A stretch of DNA of 64,000 nucleotides from Arabidopsis thaliana (Eukaryota; Streptophyta; Magnoliopsida; Brassicales; Brassicaceae): assembly GCF_000001735.4 (NCBI RefSeq), contig NC_003071.7, positions 18,637,443-18,701,442 on the forward strand, read 5' to 3'. Positions 12,001-22,487 of the stretch are shown here, piece after piece (position 1 is the stretch's first letter; each line of letters starts with the position of its first letter). The notes under the pieces are model-generated. The model saw only the letters and a list, made by a program, of their open reading frames with translations, ran no database searches and was not told the DNA's origin. A program made the translations under genes and the position numbers.

Positions 12001-13735
12001 TACTCGATCGTTTGACAAAATTACATCATGAATATACTTACAAATATTAAAAAACAACTATTCGGTTGACGATATTTATCACCTCCATAGGGACAGTTTT
12101 GTTTTTGTTGACATTCGTAAGGACACATTATGATGCTCTCACCTTCGCAGAGACAATTTTTTTTTGCTTAATTTTTAAAAAATTTAGCTTGGGCAAAAAA
12201 AAAGAAGAAGTCAGCTTTATAAAATGAAAAATAATTATAATCTGTTATTTTGAAGCAACCGTTTTTTAAAAAAAAAATCTTTCAAAAAACAAAAAAATTA
12301 AGCCGATTTTGATCTAATTTGTACATGACCAGGCAACCAGCAGTCATGTTAGCTAAGACCTAATTTTGAAGCAATCCTGACATATTTTAAAATTATATGC
12401 GGCAGTGCATATATGCGTTAATCAACACACATCTAATCTGTATTAATCATATCTATATGTAAAATGAACACACATTAGTTTTTAAAATTCTCACGCAAAA
12501 GAAAAGAGGTACAAGTAGTTGTAGCAATAATAGATAGACTTTAATTAAGATCGTTAAAACCTCGTTATCGAAAGGACGTACGAATATTATATTGAAACTT
12601 TCTCATTTTAAGTAATGAAATGGAATATTCGATTTTCCACAATAGTTTAGTATAAGACTATAATGTACTGATTACTTATAACTCAAGTTTCCGTTAAAGG
12701 CCCGCAAAGACTTTGTTTGGCTGTCTTCGTTTTGGCCTCGATCCTAATCATTTCACTATTTCAGATTTTGTTGTTATCCATCTCTTTTTTTTACAACTAG
12801 GTGTTGCCAACGCCACTCGCATCAGTTCACTATTTCTGATTTAACAAAAATTTTGTTCTTGTCCAAGTACTCAAATGGTACGTATAATTAAGCAGAGTAG
12901 ACTATCAAATAAATAAGAAAATTTTGATATTATGGACTAATGAACTATAAAACTTAAACTGAGTAGATACACTATATTGCAAATCTTAATACTTTCGATA
13001 CACTATATTGGAAAACATGGCTGAAGCCTTATAAACTTGATAGCTTATCGTGATTTTCAAGTAACCATTCGTACTTTTCAGGTGAAGCTACTTTAATTCT
13101 TATTTACGAAAATGGGAAACTGTTTCAATTATCAGAAAACATCCAAAAACCAAAGACAATTTATTTTCTAGATGGTTTCAACGTTTAAGATAAGACAATT
13201 GGTTGTCGCTTAACCTTTTACTAGAGAGTATAACATTTAGCATACTTTTAAATCTGAGATATCATCTATGTGTCTTAAATTTTGTAAACAAAGGCATAGA
13301 CTTTTAACTTTTTTTAAAAAAAAACAAAAAAAACAAAAAAACAAAAGCAGAGACAAGCCCTCCTCATGCATGAGAATTGAGATCTGAGAATACATAAAAG
13401 CATAATTTTTTTTTTAAAAAGTTGAGTTTACTGTGAGATTTTATTTTTATTTAAGTGAACATCTTAGTGAAAGTAAAACAAATTGGTATATTTTTGGAAT
13501 ATATTTGTTCTTAATGTAGTTAAAATTGGCTATGGACTTGGAGCCCGCCGCATGCATGAGATAGTATGTAGTAAGTAATTGGGCCCTTTACAAGTCTGGT
13601 GTAAATGCTAATTGGGCCACCTATGGAACAATTGGGTCGGGTGTATGTAGTAAAGCAATTTGTGTGTGTGTTCTTTCTTTGGTCATCAATGTTTTTAGTT
13701 GATTCTACAAAATTGGATGCAAATTCATAGAGATT
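9041..13735. other. gene-free AT-rich region
   Basis: About 4.7 kb with no supportable gene. The frames at 9396-9617 and 9688-10005 are low-complexity and match nothing I know. Content is PME17 upstream DNA, homopolymer A/T runs and weak repeats. Around 12080-12160 three short blocks of the type AGGGACAG / AAGGACAC / AGAGACAA recur, perhaps decayed transposon sequence. A nested inverted repeat at 11618-11692 is listed separately. Confidence 0.5.
11618..11692. repeat. nested inverted repeat (hairpin-forming)
   Basis: The left arm GTTTTTGAAACGTCCTCGTTC (11618-11638) pairs with the right arm GAAACGAGGTTTCAAAAAC (11674-11692), with a 2-nt bulge. Inside the loop is a second palindrome, CGTTACACGTAACG (11651-11664). 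It could be a remnant of a small foldback element or a protein-binding palindrome. No open reading frame is associated. Confidence 0.6.
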
Positions 13736-13803
13736 GGAAAAAAACGTTTTTTTTTTTTTTTTTTTTTTTGAACATCTGCTATATAAGATAGGAAAAAAAC
13801 GTT
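13736..13803 (-). mobile_element. extremely short 5'-truncated LINE insertion with target-site duplication
   Basis: The 13-bp sequence GGAAAAAAACGTT occurs at 13736-13748 and again at 13791-13803. Between them lie 42 bp: a run of about 21 T, then GAACATCTGCTATATAAGATA. Read on the minus strand this is a 21-nt 3' end (...GATGTTC) followed by poly(A), flanked by a target-site duplication. That is the signature of a target-primed insertion truncated after a few bases. It has the same orientation as the large LINE beginning about 20 bp away. Confidence 0.7.
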
Positions 13804-13806
13804 ATT

Positions 13807-13823
13807 GTGAATTTTCAGATTTT
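13807..13823. repeat. left target-site duplication of the LINE
   Basis: GTGAATTTTCAGATTTT; the identical 17-mer is at 18391-18407. The last Ts merge with the element's poly(A) tail (poly-T on this strand, to 13843), so the inner edge is uncertain by a few bases. Confidence 0.85.
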
Positions 13824-13877
13824 TTTTTTTTTTTTTTTTTTTTGCTCAACAACAACTTTATATTTTCCAAAGAACAA

Positions 13878-16800
13878 TTACACTGTTTCTAAATCCACAA
13901 GATTTTTAATCCAATCTGGCGTAATAGAATACATTTTGGGGTCATAGTTCATTAGAGAAAGAGACTCCCTTGCAGTTCTATCAGCCACGTTATTCCCTTC
14001 GCGTCTCGTAAACTGAAACTTAACCTCCTCAAAGTGCCGAAGTAAGTTCCTAATATCTTGGATTCTTGGAGCTAAACTCGGGATGTCCATTTCATTCTGA
14101 ATCAAAGATACTAGGTATTGAGAATCCGACTCAAAGATCACTCTCCTGTAGTTGAATCTTGACAAAGAAAGAACTGCCCATCTGAGAGCTTCAACTTCAG
14201 TCTCCAGCACAGATTGTTGGCTTGGTAGGGCCCGCAACCCCAACCACAACAATCTTCCTGTATGATTTCTCAAAACCCAACCAACTCCACAATTACCCAA
14301 ATCCTTAGACCATGCACCATCTGTGTTACATTTCACCCACCCGTGAGAAGGGGGTTGCCATTTTACACACCGATCACGTGTAGAGCTTGTCACTTGGGGT
14401 TGTGGTTCCTTACGATTATTCCATGCATCCATGTCCTCTGTTGCCTTAAGGATCACTTGCGGGGCTGTGAATTCTCTCCCTTTGAAAACTAGATCATTTC
14501 TGTTCTTCCACAAACGCCAGAGAATCCAAGGAATCAGTGCATGATGATCACTCTCTTCCGGTTGGGATTTATGAACAGAGAGCACATGATGCATGTTCCT
14601 AAACAAAGATTCAGCCCATTCCCCACCTGGAGGTGCTGGAAGAGGAGAAATTGCCCAAGTCAACCGAGCAAAAGGGCATTTAAAGAGTAGATGATTCACC
14701 GTTTCTCCATGGGAAGGACATCTAACACAGCTCTTCTCTCTAGCCAGGTGCCTATAGGCCAGGTTACTAGCAACAGAGAGGCAATTATTCACACATCGCC
14801 AAAGGAAGTGGTGAATTTTAGGAGGCACATCCAATTTCCAGATCTGTTGGAAGATAGGGTCTAGACTTGGCTGTAGGACCTCTTGGGGATTGTTCCTTTG
14901 GTTAATAATTTCAGTCATGACCCAATATCCTGATTTCACCGAATAATGACCAGACCGACTATACTCCCAAGTAAACCTGTCCCTTGTTTCTTTTCCACCT
15001 GGTCTGAGAGCCAAAATGTTCTCCTGAGTATTATCGGGAAATAACAGAGACACCAAATTCCAGTTCCAATCTCGACCATCCGGCAATAACAGATCTTTGA
15101 CCACGTGAATGGAATTGGCAGCATACTGACTTACTAAGTGTGATCTCTTCACCGCTTGGGCAGCCTTCGCCGGTTTCGCACCAATCCAAGGATCTGTCCA
15201 CACATTAATAGTTTCTCCATTCCCAATCACTGCCCGAATTCCTTGTTTGATGAGAACTTGTGCCTCATAAATACTCTTCCAAGCAAACGATGGTCGAGAC
15301 CCTAATGGAGCATTGAGCGGATCCGATTTACTGAAATATCTGCTTTTGAAGACCTTTGCCATTAGGGAGTCTTTTTCTGTGATCATTCTCCAAAGCTGTT
15401 TTCCCAAGAGGGCTATATTAAAAGCTTCAATTTCTTTAAATCCAAGTCCCCCCACAGCTTTTGGTCTGCTAAGATGGCACCATGCTTTCCAGTGCAAACC
15501 TCTGCCTTCCTTTTTATTCTTCCACCAAAATTCAGCCATTACTGATTCGATTTGTTGGCAGATCGTTTTTGGAATCTTGAAACATGACATTGTGTAGGTT
15601 GGAAGCGCCATAGCCACTGCCTTGAGGAGTATCTCCTTCCCACCAGGAGAGAGGAAGTTTGATTGCCACCCCAAGACCTTCTTCCCCAATCTATCTTTTA
15701 AATAACTCAATGTGGCAACCTTGGAGCCTTGGAACGATTCTGGTAGCCCCAAATAGACTCCTTCCCCGCCTTCTCGTTCAATACCTAGCTTCCTTTTCAC
15801 CAAGCAGCGTCTCTCCTCTGAAATGTGTTTCCCAAAATAGATACTCGACTTAAGGTAATTAACTCTCTGCCCTGAGGCAAGACTGTACTCCTCAATGATC
15901 CTGATTATTTGGCCCAATGCTTCATCGTTTACTTTGCAGTAGAACATGCTATCGTCTGCAAATAGTAGATGGGAGATAGGAGGAGCTCCTCTAGCCACTT
16001 TAAGTCCAGTAATTTGATTCTTTTGCTCTGCAGACTGTAGCATCTTGACCAGCATTTCAGTACAAATTACAAAGAGGTAAGGAGAGAGGGGGTCACCTTG
16101 CCTTAATCCTCGAGATGGGATGATCTCACCATGAGGGGTCCCATTAATCAGCACTTGGTATCGAACAGATTTAACACACTCCATTATCAGCCTAATCCAA
16201 TGATCTGCAAACCCCAACCCTCTCATTGCTTTTTCCAAGAAGGGCCACTCCACTCGGTCATAGGCTTTAGAGATATCAGTTTTGATAGCAATGAACTCCT
16301 CAGAACATTTATTATTCGAACTCAAGGCATGAAGCAGTTCATGAGCTATTAAGATATTGTCACTGATAAGTCTGCCCTTAACAAAAGCCGCTTGAGTTTC
16401 TGAAATCAGGCTAGGGAGAATCTTCTTTAATCTGTTAGCCATCAACTTCCCAATCACCTTGTAAATCACGTTACACAGACTGATAGGTCTGAAGTCAGTC
16501 ATTTTCTCAGCTTTGAGGATCTTCGGGATAAGGCAAATATTTGTCTTGTTCATTCCTTCCTCAATACTGCCCGACCTGAAGAATGCCTGAACCATCTCTG
16601 TTATCTGATCCCCCATAGTCTCCCAAAATTGTTGGTATAAGAACCCATTCATTCCATCAGGCCCGGGGCACTTATGAGGGTTGATGCTAAAGGTAGCTCT
16701 CTGAACCTCTTCCTTCGTAATGGGGGCAAGAAGGTTATTATTCATTTGATCAGAGACTAAAGGCGTGAGATTTTCTAACTCCTCAACCGTGTAACCTACA

Positions 16801-18002
16801 TCCTCCGATGCAAATAGCTTCTTAAAGTAGGCCTCTGCCACTCTTCCAAGATCTTCATCGGAGGTCCATTCCCTACCCTCTTCATCAATGAGTTTCTGGA
16901 TTCGATTTTGGGCTCTTCTATTCTTGGTAGCCGCATGGAAATACTTTGTGTTCCTATCCCCATTCCTCATCCACATAATTCTGCTCTTTTCTTGCCAAAA
17001 CTGTTCCTCATTATTATATTCCTGACTCAATTCCTTCTTCAGTCTCGCCAGCTCCCTTCTATCAAAAGGAATTTGTTTGGTAGCAGCATCTAGTTTAAAC
17101 TGAAGCTCCTGGATCCGAACAGCAGAACTTGGCTTTGAGACTCTTTTCCACTTAGATATTTCTCTTCTACAGCTTGCAATTTTCTCCATCATTAGAGCAT
17201 TTGTTTTCGTAGATTGTTGGGACCAGAAGTTACACAATAGATCCTTGAAACCCTCTCTCTGTACCCATCTCTTGTCATACTTGAAACCGGCCCATTTCCT
17301 CCAGTTGTCTCCCACAAGATTATTAATGAGCGGACTGTGATCCGAACAGATTTTCTGTAAATAAGTCGCTTTAGCCTGGGGAAAGAGCTCCATCCAAGCT
17401 TGGTTTGCTACTGTTCGGTCCAATCTGCACTGCACTAACTCATCATTGCGATTCCCATACCATGAAAATTGATAGCCTGAATGATTAACTTCCCACAATC
17501 CACACGAGTTCAGCATTTGTCTAAATTCAAGGCAGGATGACTCCTTTCTCGCAGGCCCTCCAATCTTCTCCGAGGGGTCCACAAGCTCATTAAAATCTCC
17601 TGTTAGCATCCAAGGGCCACTTCTACTCAATCCCAGTCTTGTTAACCTCTCCCACAGTTCTCCCCTTTCAGCTTGAACAGGTTCACCATAAATGCAGGTG
17701 AGGTAAAACTCCTTGTCTTGCCATATCAGTAACGCATCAATTAATCTTTTATCAGATTGTAGCACTTTGATCTGTACTGAATCTTTCCACATTAGAGCTA
17801 GACCACCACTCTTCCCTATCGGCTCAACAGTATGCAAATCAAAAAATCCAAGATGGCCTACCACATTCTCCAAATAATTTCTTCTCTTCTTAGTCTCACA
17901 GAGGAATATAACCTCTGGGAAATACAGACCACGTATTTCCCTCAGGTGCCGAACTGTCGGGGTATTCCCCACCCCCTGACAGTTCCAGCTCAGAATCCTC
18001 AT
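13878..18002 (-). CDS. LINE ORF2: endonuclease, reverse transcriptase, RNase H
   Basis: Uninterrupted 1374-residue polyprotein. The N-terminal APE-type endonuclease (about residues 1-230) has MRILSWNCQG (Asn), FLCETKK (Glu), LTGDFNE (Asp, Asn) and SDHSPL (catalytic His). The reverse transcriptase (about 440-740) has the block CPGPDGMNG, AFVKGRLISDN, DISKAYDRVEW, GLRQGDPLSPYLF and the active-site FADD. A zf-RVT-type Cys/His region (about 1030-1120) includes RCVNNCL and CVRCPSHGETVNHLLFKC. A C-terminal RNase H (about 1200-1350) shows NTDGAW, TEVEALRWA, FESDSQY and NNVADRTA, that is D-E-D-D. All key residues are present. The start overlaps the ORF1 stop as ATGA (17999-18002), suggesting termination-reinitiation. 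Confidence 0.95.
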   Translation of the reverse strand: MRILSWNCQGVGNTPTVRHLREIRGLYFPEVIFLCETKKRRNYLENVVGHLGFFDLHTVEPIGKSGGLALMWKDSVQIKVLQSDKRLIDALLIWQDKEFYLTCIYGEPVQAERGELWERLTRLGLSRSGPWMLTGDFNELVDPSEKIGGPARKESSCLEFRQMLNSCGLWEVNHSGYQFSWYGNRNDELVQCRLDRTVANQAWMELFPQAKATYLQKICSDHSPLINNLVGDNWRKWAGFKYDKRWVQREGFKDLLCNFWSQQSTKTNALMMEKIASCRREISKWKRVSKPSSAVRIQELQFKLDAATKQIPFDRRELARLKKELSQEYNNEEQFWQEKSRIMWMRNGDRNTKYFHAATKNRRAQNRIQKLIDEEGREWTSDEDLGRVAEAYFKKLFASEDVGYTVEELENLTPLVSDQMNNNLLAPITKEEVQRATFSINPHKCPGPDGMNGFLYQQFWETMGDQITEMVQAFFRSGSIEEGMNKTNICLIPKILKAEKMTDFRPISLCNVIYKVIGKLMANRLKKILPSLISETQAAFVKGRLISDNILIAHELLHALSSNNKCSEEFIAIKTDISKAYDRVEWPFLEKAMRGLGFADHWIRLIMECVKSVRYQVLINGTPHGEIIPSRGLRQGDPLSPYLFVICTEMLVKMLQSAEQKNQITGLKVARGAPPISHLLFADDSMFYCKVNDEALGQIIRIIEEYSLASGQRVNYLKSSIYFGKHISEERRCLVKRKLGIEREGGEGVYLGLPESFQGSKVATLSYLKDRLGKKVLGWQSNFLSPGGKEILLKAVAMALPTYTMSCFKIPKTICQQIESVMAEFWWKNKKEGRGLHWKAWCHLSRPKAVGGLGFKEIEAFNIALLGKQLWRMITEKDSLMAKVFKSRYFSKSDPLNAPLGSRPSFAWKSIYEAQVLIKQGIRAVIGNGETINVWTDPWIGAKPAKAAQAVKRSHLVSQYAANSIHVVKDLLLPDGRDWNWNLVSLLFPDNTQENILALRPGGKETRDRFTWEYSRSGHYSVKSGYWVMTEIINQRNNPQEVLQPSLDPIFQQIWKLDVPPKIHHFLWRCVNNCLSVASNLAYRHLAREKSCVRCPSHGETVNHLLFKCPFARLTWAISPLPAPPGGEWAESLFRNMHHVLSVHKSQPEESDHHALIPWILWRLWKNRNDLVFKGREFTAPQVILKATEDMDAWNNRKEPQPQVTSSTRDRCVKWQPPSHGWVKCNTDGAWSKDLGNCGVGWVLRNHTGRLLWLGLRALPSQQSVLETEVEALRWAVLSLSRFNYRRVIFESDSQYLVSLIQNEMDIPSLAPRIQDIRNLLRHFEEVKFQFTRREGNNVADRTARESLSLMNYDPKMYSITPDWIKNLVDLETV

Positions 18003-18390
18003 TTTAAATTCGAAGGGTTGGAATTAACCATCAACCCTTCTTTCAAGTTTTTGTTGCTATCATTCTCAGGTAAGATACCAGAAGAGTGAGAGCGATTGGC
18101 TGCCACTGAGGAGGCAGAATGATTAGATAATTGAGCTGCCACATGAGCAGAATGATCTTGATGAACAGAGTTCTCCTTGCAGATTGAGCTAGAAGATGAA
18201 GCTTGTGACCCTAACCTTTCAAAGACAGAAGGAGAGTGGTGTGCTCTGTCATTTGAATTACGATGGCCAGATTCTCTTGCTTTTTCATTGCTTGATCCCA
18301 ACCTTTCGAAAACAGAAGGGGGCTGCTGAGGTTTTTCTCCAGAACCCAACCGCTCAAAGACAGATGGTGAAACCTGAGACTCTTCTCCCG
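17999..18390 (-). pseudogene. LINE ORF1, C-terminal remnant
   Basis: An open frame runs from the truncated element edge at 18390 to TGA at 17999-18001, about 130 codons with no starting ATG of its own. It carries three copies of PSVFERLGS about 15-30 residues apart in a Ser/Asn/His-rich, presumably disordered, tail. In intact plant LINEs this would be the C-terminus of the RNA-binding gag-like protein. It lost its N-terminus, including any zinc knuckle, through 5' truncation. Confidence 0.8.
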
Positions 18391-18407
18391 GTGAATTTTC
18401 AGATTTT
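18391..18407. repeat. right target-site duplication of the LINE
   Basis: GTGAATTTTCAGATTTT, identical to 13807-13823. It lies about 210 bp upstream of the MAP1A ATG, so the LINE inserted in or just above that gene's core promoter. Confidence 0.88.
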
Positions 18408-18616
18408 AGAAAAGAATAAATAATGAAGAATTATTAGTCGTTGACAAAACAAAAAAGAGAATTATTTTAGTCACACGACGTCGTTTAGAATATGTTAATT
18501 TTCATCAAGTCTTGGATAAACCCTAGACTCGTCTCTCTATTTCTCTATCAAAATTCACACCGGCGATTTTGAGATTGTTCTCTGATTGGCTTAATCCGAG
18601 AGAATCAAGGAATTGA

Positions 18617-21464
18617 ATGGCCAGTGAATCAGATGCATCGAGCATTGCTACTCTTTCCTGTGCTCGCTGCGAGAAGCCTGCACATCTTCAGTACGTATTT
18701 ACTCTTCTTCTTCCTTTTCTCTATTTGACTTGCATAGTTGGTAGTCAATTTAGCTCCAAAGTTCGAGTTTTTAATAGATGATTTCGATAACTGTTGCTTT
18801 TAGTATATGTTAGAGGAATGGGATGCTGATGTTCACATGGATTCATGGCTTTTTAATATGCGTAGTTTCATTATTTATGGCTCTTGATTCGAATTGAACT
18901 CGCAGGTGTCCGAAATGCATAGACTTAAAGCTTCCTCGTGAACAAGCCTCTTTCTGGTACGTGTCTGGCTTTAACCTTTTTTGATTTGGTGAGTCTTTAG
19001 TTCTTAAGTTTTGATTTTTCGTTCTTATGTCTAACACAGCACTCAAGAATGTTTCAAGGCAGCTTGGAGCTCGCACAAATCAGTACATGTGAAAGCTCAG
19101 CTGTCTTCAATCGGTGATCAGAACTCTGATCTTATTTCTCAAGGCTGGCTCTATTGCGTCAAGAAAGGCCAGGCTAGAACACCTAAGCTTCCACACTTTG
19201 ATTGGACTGGGTTTGTAACCAATATTACCCAGTGTTCTTTGTTGATTAGATATTGTGTAATGTTTTTATGTTGATACTTCTTCTTTGGACTTCTTATATC
19301 TTCTTGCGTTGTATAGGCCTCTAAAGCAATATCCCATATCTACCAAGCGTGTTGTGCCTGCTGAGATTGAGAAACCTGACTGGGCAATTGATGTAAGTGC
19401 CCTGATCTGGATTTATTTTTCTGCTGCACCAGTACTCTACTACTAGCAAAGTTGAATTTGGATTATTTCGTCTTGGTTAGTGTAATAGTTATTTAGCTAA
19501 GAATGACTTCGTCTCAAGACTTGTACTTTTACACGAATTGATATAAACAGTTCCCTGTGCTTTGTCTGTGTAGATCTCACTTGTCTTCCAATGACTTGCA
19601 GTGACTTTATAGTTTCTAATATTCCCTGTTATACTTTCTACCACTTTTTCAGGGGACTCCCAAAGTTGAACCGAATAGTGATCTACAACATGTTGTTGAG
19701 GTTGGTGATGCCTTGATAGATTAGCCTCTACTCATTCAATTGTCCTGAATCCGGAGCCATGAACACAAATTTTTATCTCATTGTCGCTAACAAGGTCTTT
19801 TGTTGTCTTGTAGATAAAAACGCCTGAACAAATCCAGAGAATGCGTGAAACCTGTAAAGTTAGTGTTATTTTCTTTCCTTCCTGTAATGCCAGTGGACTA
19901 CATTTCCCACTGAGCTTTTTTCAAGATTTTTATTTGAAAATATTCTGTTATCAGATTGCCAGAGAGGTCCTGGATGCAGCCGCTAGGGTGATTCACCCCG
20001 GTGTGACTACTGATGAGATTGATCGAGTAGTTCATGAAGCAACTATTGCAGCAGGTTTGTGTCTGTTATGATTCACTGTTTACTTTAATCTTGTAGATTT
20101 TCTTATCCTTTTCGGAAGTCAATCACTCAAGATCATCACAGCAACATTATAACTATTGTATAATCTTATGTTCTGGCAGGAGGATATCCATCGCCCCTCA
20201 ACTACTATTTCTTTCCGAAATCTTGCTGCACGTAGGTACTTCTTTTGTGTTTACGTTATCACCCTACCATGTTTTCCCTCTGCTTATAAAGTGTATGTTC
20301 TGAATATTCCCTTTCAGATCTGTTAATGAAGTAATTTGTCATGGAATTCCGGATGCTAGGTATGCTCTTACTATCTAGACCTATTTGAGCCTTTCTGACA
20401 AAATAGCTAAATGACCTAGGAAATTTTACGCTAATCACTCGTGCTTTAATTGCTTAAGGAAACTAGAAGATGGTGATATAGTAAATGTGGATGTAACAGT
20501 CTGTTATAAAGGTTGCCATGGTAAGTTATTCTCCTGCTGAAAAAATGATATTTATATTTGTTGCTTGTTGAGATTTGCCGTCTCATGGAATGATTTATCG
20601 GTAGGTGACCTTAATGAGACATACTTTGTTGGAAACGTTGACGAAGCATCACGTCAACTGGTTAAGTGCACATACGAGTGCCTGGAGAAAGCTATAGCAA
20701 TTGGTAGGTGCTAAGTTCTTACCTGCTCTTAGCTTTTATGTTTTGACTGTAATATATTCAAAAATTGAGAAGAGATGCTAAGACTTTCTATGCTTGTCTC
20801 TTTCAGTTAAACCTGGAGTAAGATTTCGTGAAATTGGAGAGATAGTCAACCGCCATGCTACAATGTCTGGGTTATCAGTGGTAAAGTCTTGATTTCTTTA
20901 TAGGCTGTTTAGGATAATCACAGCACCTGTCTGTATACTTAAAAACTGACTTGTGGTTAAACAGGTGAGATCTTATTGTGGTCATGGTATTGGAGATCTC
21001 TTCCATTGTGCTCCAAACATTCCTCACTATGCAAGTATCCTTTGTTACTTTAGAATTTCGTGAGATGGTATGTTGTTGTCTTGTTAGTCTATTCCAGTGT
21101 AAACGTCCTTAACCTCAAAATCAGGAAACAAAGCAGTTGGAGTGATGAAAGCAGGTCAGACTTTCACAATCGAGCCAATGATCAACGCAGGTGAGTTCAA
21201 TGTTAAATGTCCTTAACCTGCATTCGTTAAATGTTTTAAATTTGTTACTCCATACTTGAGTTATCTATTTACAACCATAAGGGCATTGTCATGATAGGGG
21301 GGTGGAGGGATCGAACATGGCCTGATGGATGGACTGCAGTTACCGCAGATGGAAAACGCAGCGCTCAGTTTGAGCATACCCTATTGGTAACGGAGACTGG
21401 TGTTGAGGTTTTAACAGCGAGGCTTCCTTCATCGCCTGACGTATATCCTTGGCTTACCAAGTGA
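18617..21464 (+). CDS. MAP1A: methionine aminopeptidase 1A (cytosolic)
   Basis: Removes the initiator Met from nascent proteins in the cytosol. I read 15 exons; the first four are 18617-18690, 18906-18956, 19040-19210 and 19317-19392, and the last begins near 21300. The N-terminal ribosome-associated zinc-finger region has Cys/His pairs ([17 protein letters not shown] ... [14 protein letters not shown]). After a linker the peptidase domain begins near [17 protein letters not shown]. Metal ligands are visible: Asp of VNVDVTV, Asp of GDLNETYF, His of CGHGIG, Glu of [10 protein letters not shown] and Glu of AQFEHTLL. The substrate His lies in VICHGIPD. The protein ends VYPWLTK. The leader has an AAACCCTA telo-box near 18516. 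Recalled locus AT2G45240. Confidence 0.96.
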
Positions 21465-21735
21465 TTAAGTGTTTGGTTCCTTTTTGGTTGTGATTCGTAA
21501 ACTTGGGAATAATAGTGTCATCTTTTTGCCATTATAGACCATTTGATGTTGTTACCTTGTTGTCTTTGTTTATGTAATTTTATTATTACTATCTGAAACT
21601 GAATCTTAAAGACAGAGTCATACTGTTTCAAACCTATTTTTATCACCATGAGAACTTTTTTGCTAAAAACGTCTGAAACTGAAATACTGACAACAAACGA
21701 AATAAAAAAAGTTTTGAGGTCGCTTGGCTAGGATA

Positions 21736-22165
21736 TATCACAAGAGACTTGCTAGTTGCTACTGTCATCGAATAACGATCGACCTAAAGATGTTGAGACG
21801 AAGAAGATATTAATTCCATTTTTTTTTAACAATAGATGATACATATAGGCTTGCTTATAACAAAGAGAAAATAAAAGTTGCACAACAAAGTGGGAAGAAG
21901 CATTAAGAGAGTTCCTGAGATCCTTCACTCAAGGACCTTCACACCAGAAACATAAACTCGGCTTTGAATGACACTGCCACCAATCCAAAACCCAGGCATA
22001 ACCATAAGACCAACTCTTGGGTTCTCTTCTTTTTCATCCACAACTATGTTCTTCACAACACTTTCCATGTATGAATCAGAGAACTCACTACCCTTTTTCA
22101 CTTGGAAGATCTTTGCAGCTGGATCAAAAGAGTAAGCAAGCCTATGCAAGATCCATATCGACTTT
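21736..22165 (-). pseudogene. duplicated 3' end of the downstream DUF641 gene
   Basis: About 430 bp, almost identical to 27029-27459; I count only a few differences by eye. It carries the last 74 or so codons (from HRLAYSFDPAAKIF to GVKVLE and the stop) plus about 190 bp of 3' flank. Similarity ends abruptly at ATATCGACTTT; the remaining 350 codons are absent. No promoter or start belongs to it, so it is a gene fragment made by recent direct duplication. Confidence 0.9.
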
Positions 22166-22438
22166 ATGGAATGTTAACAATCCACAGAACAAACATATCA
22201 AACAAAGCGACTGTGACATTTTCTTTGGAATGCAAAGCCTTAAGTGGTACCTTTCCTGTATAATGTAACTGCGGCTTGCTATGGCTATCCACAGATGTCT
22301 TTGGATAAAGTTTTGGAAGACGAGGTTGTTGAAGATACAGGGGAATCACAAGTCTTTAACTTGCTTAATCCAGAATTTGTAGACTTTGATACTTGTTTAG
22401 ATCCTATCACAAACGAACTTCCAACTTCCGGTGACTGA
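22166..22438 (+). pseudogene. unrecognised captured coding fragment
   Basis: Adjacent to the DUF641 fragment. The plus frame at about 22290-22438 reads MSLDKVLEDEVVEDTGESQ, then FNLLNPEFVDFDTCLDP and a stop after TSGD. The acidic, non-repetitive composition looks like a real protein C-terminus, preceded by an acceptor-like CCACAG. I cannot name the source. It is probably a fragment, not a gene, because no 5' part is present. Confidence 0.4.
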
Positions 22439-22487
22439 AAAAAAGATGCAAGTACAAAACTTTATCAAATAATAACATAGCTAGCAA

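Larger units (their letters stand above)
13824..18390 (-). mobile_element. non-LTR retrotransposon (LINE, L1/ATLINE-like), 5'-truncated
   Basis: Element of about 4.6 kb on the minus strand. Its 3' poly(A) tail appears as poly-T at 13821-13843, it has a very short 3' UTR, a complete ORF2 and the last part of ORF1. The 17-bp target-site duplication fixes both ends. The 5' end stops at 18390 inside ORF1, so the copy cannot make full ORF1 protein and lacks its 5' UTR promoter. Without the element, host sequence would run directly from about 13823 into 18408. Recalled as annotated AT2G45230. Confidence 0.92.

Noticed and set aside
12057..12180. Repeated AGGGACA-type blocks as a possible transposon terminus
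   Set aside because: Copies are short and diverged, and I could find no paired end or target-site duplication.
14262..17093. Several plus-strand frames of 60-95 codons inside the LINE
   Set aside because: They are antisense shadows of the intact ORF2.
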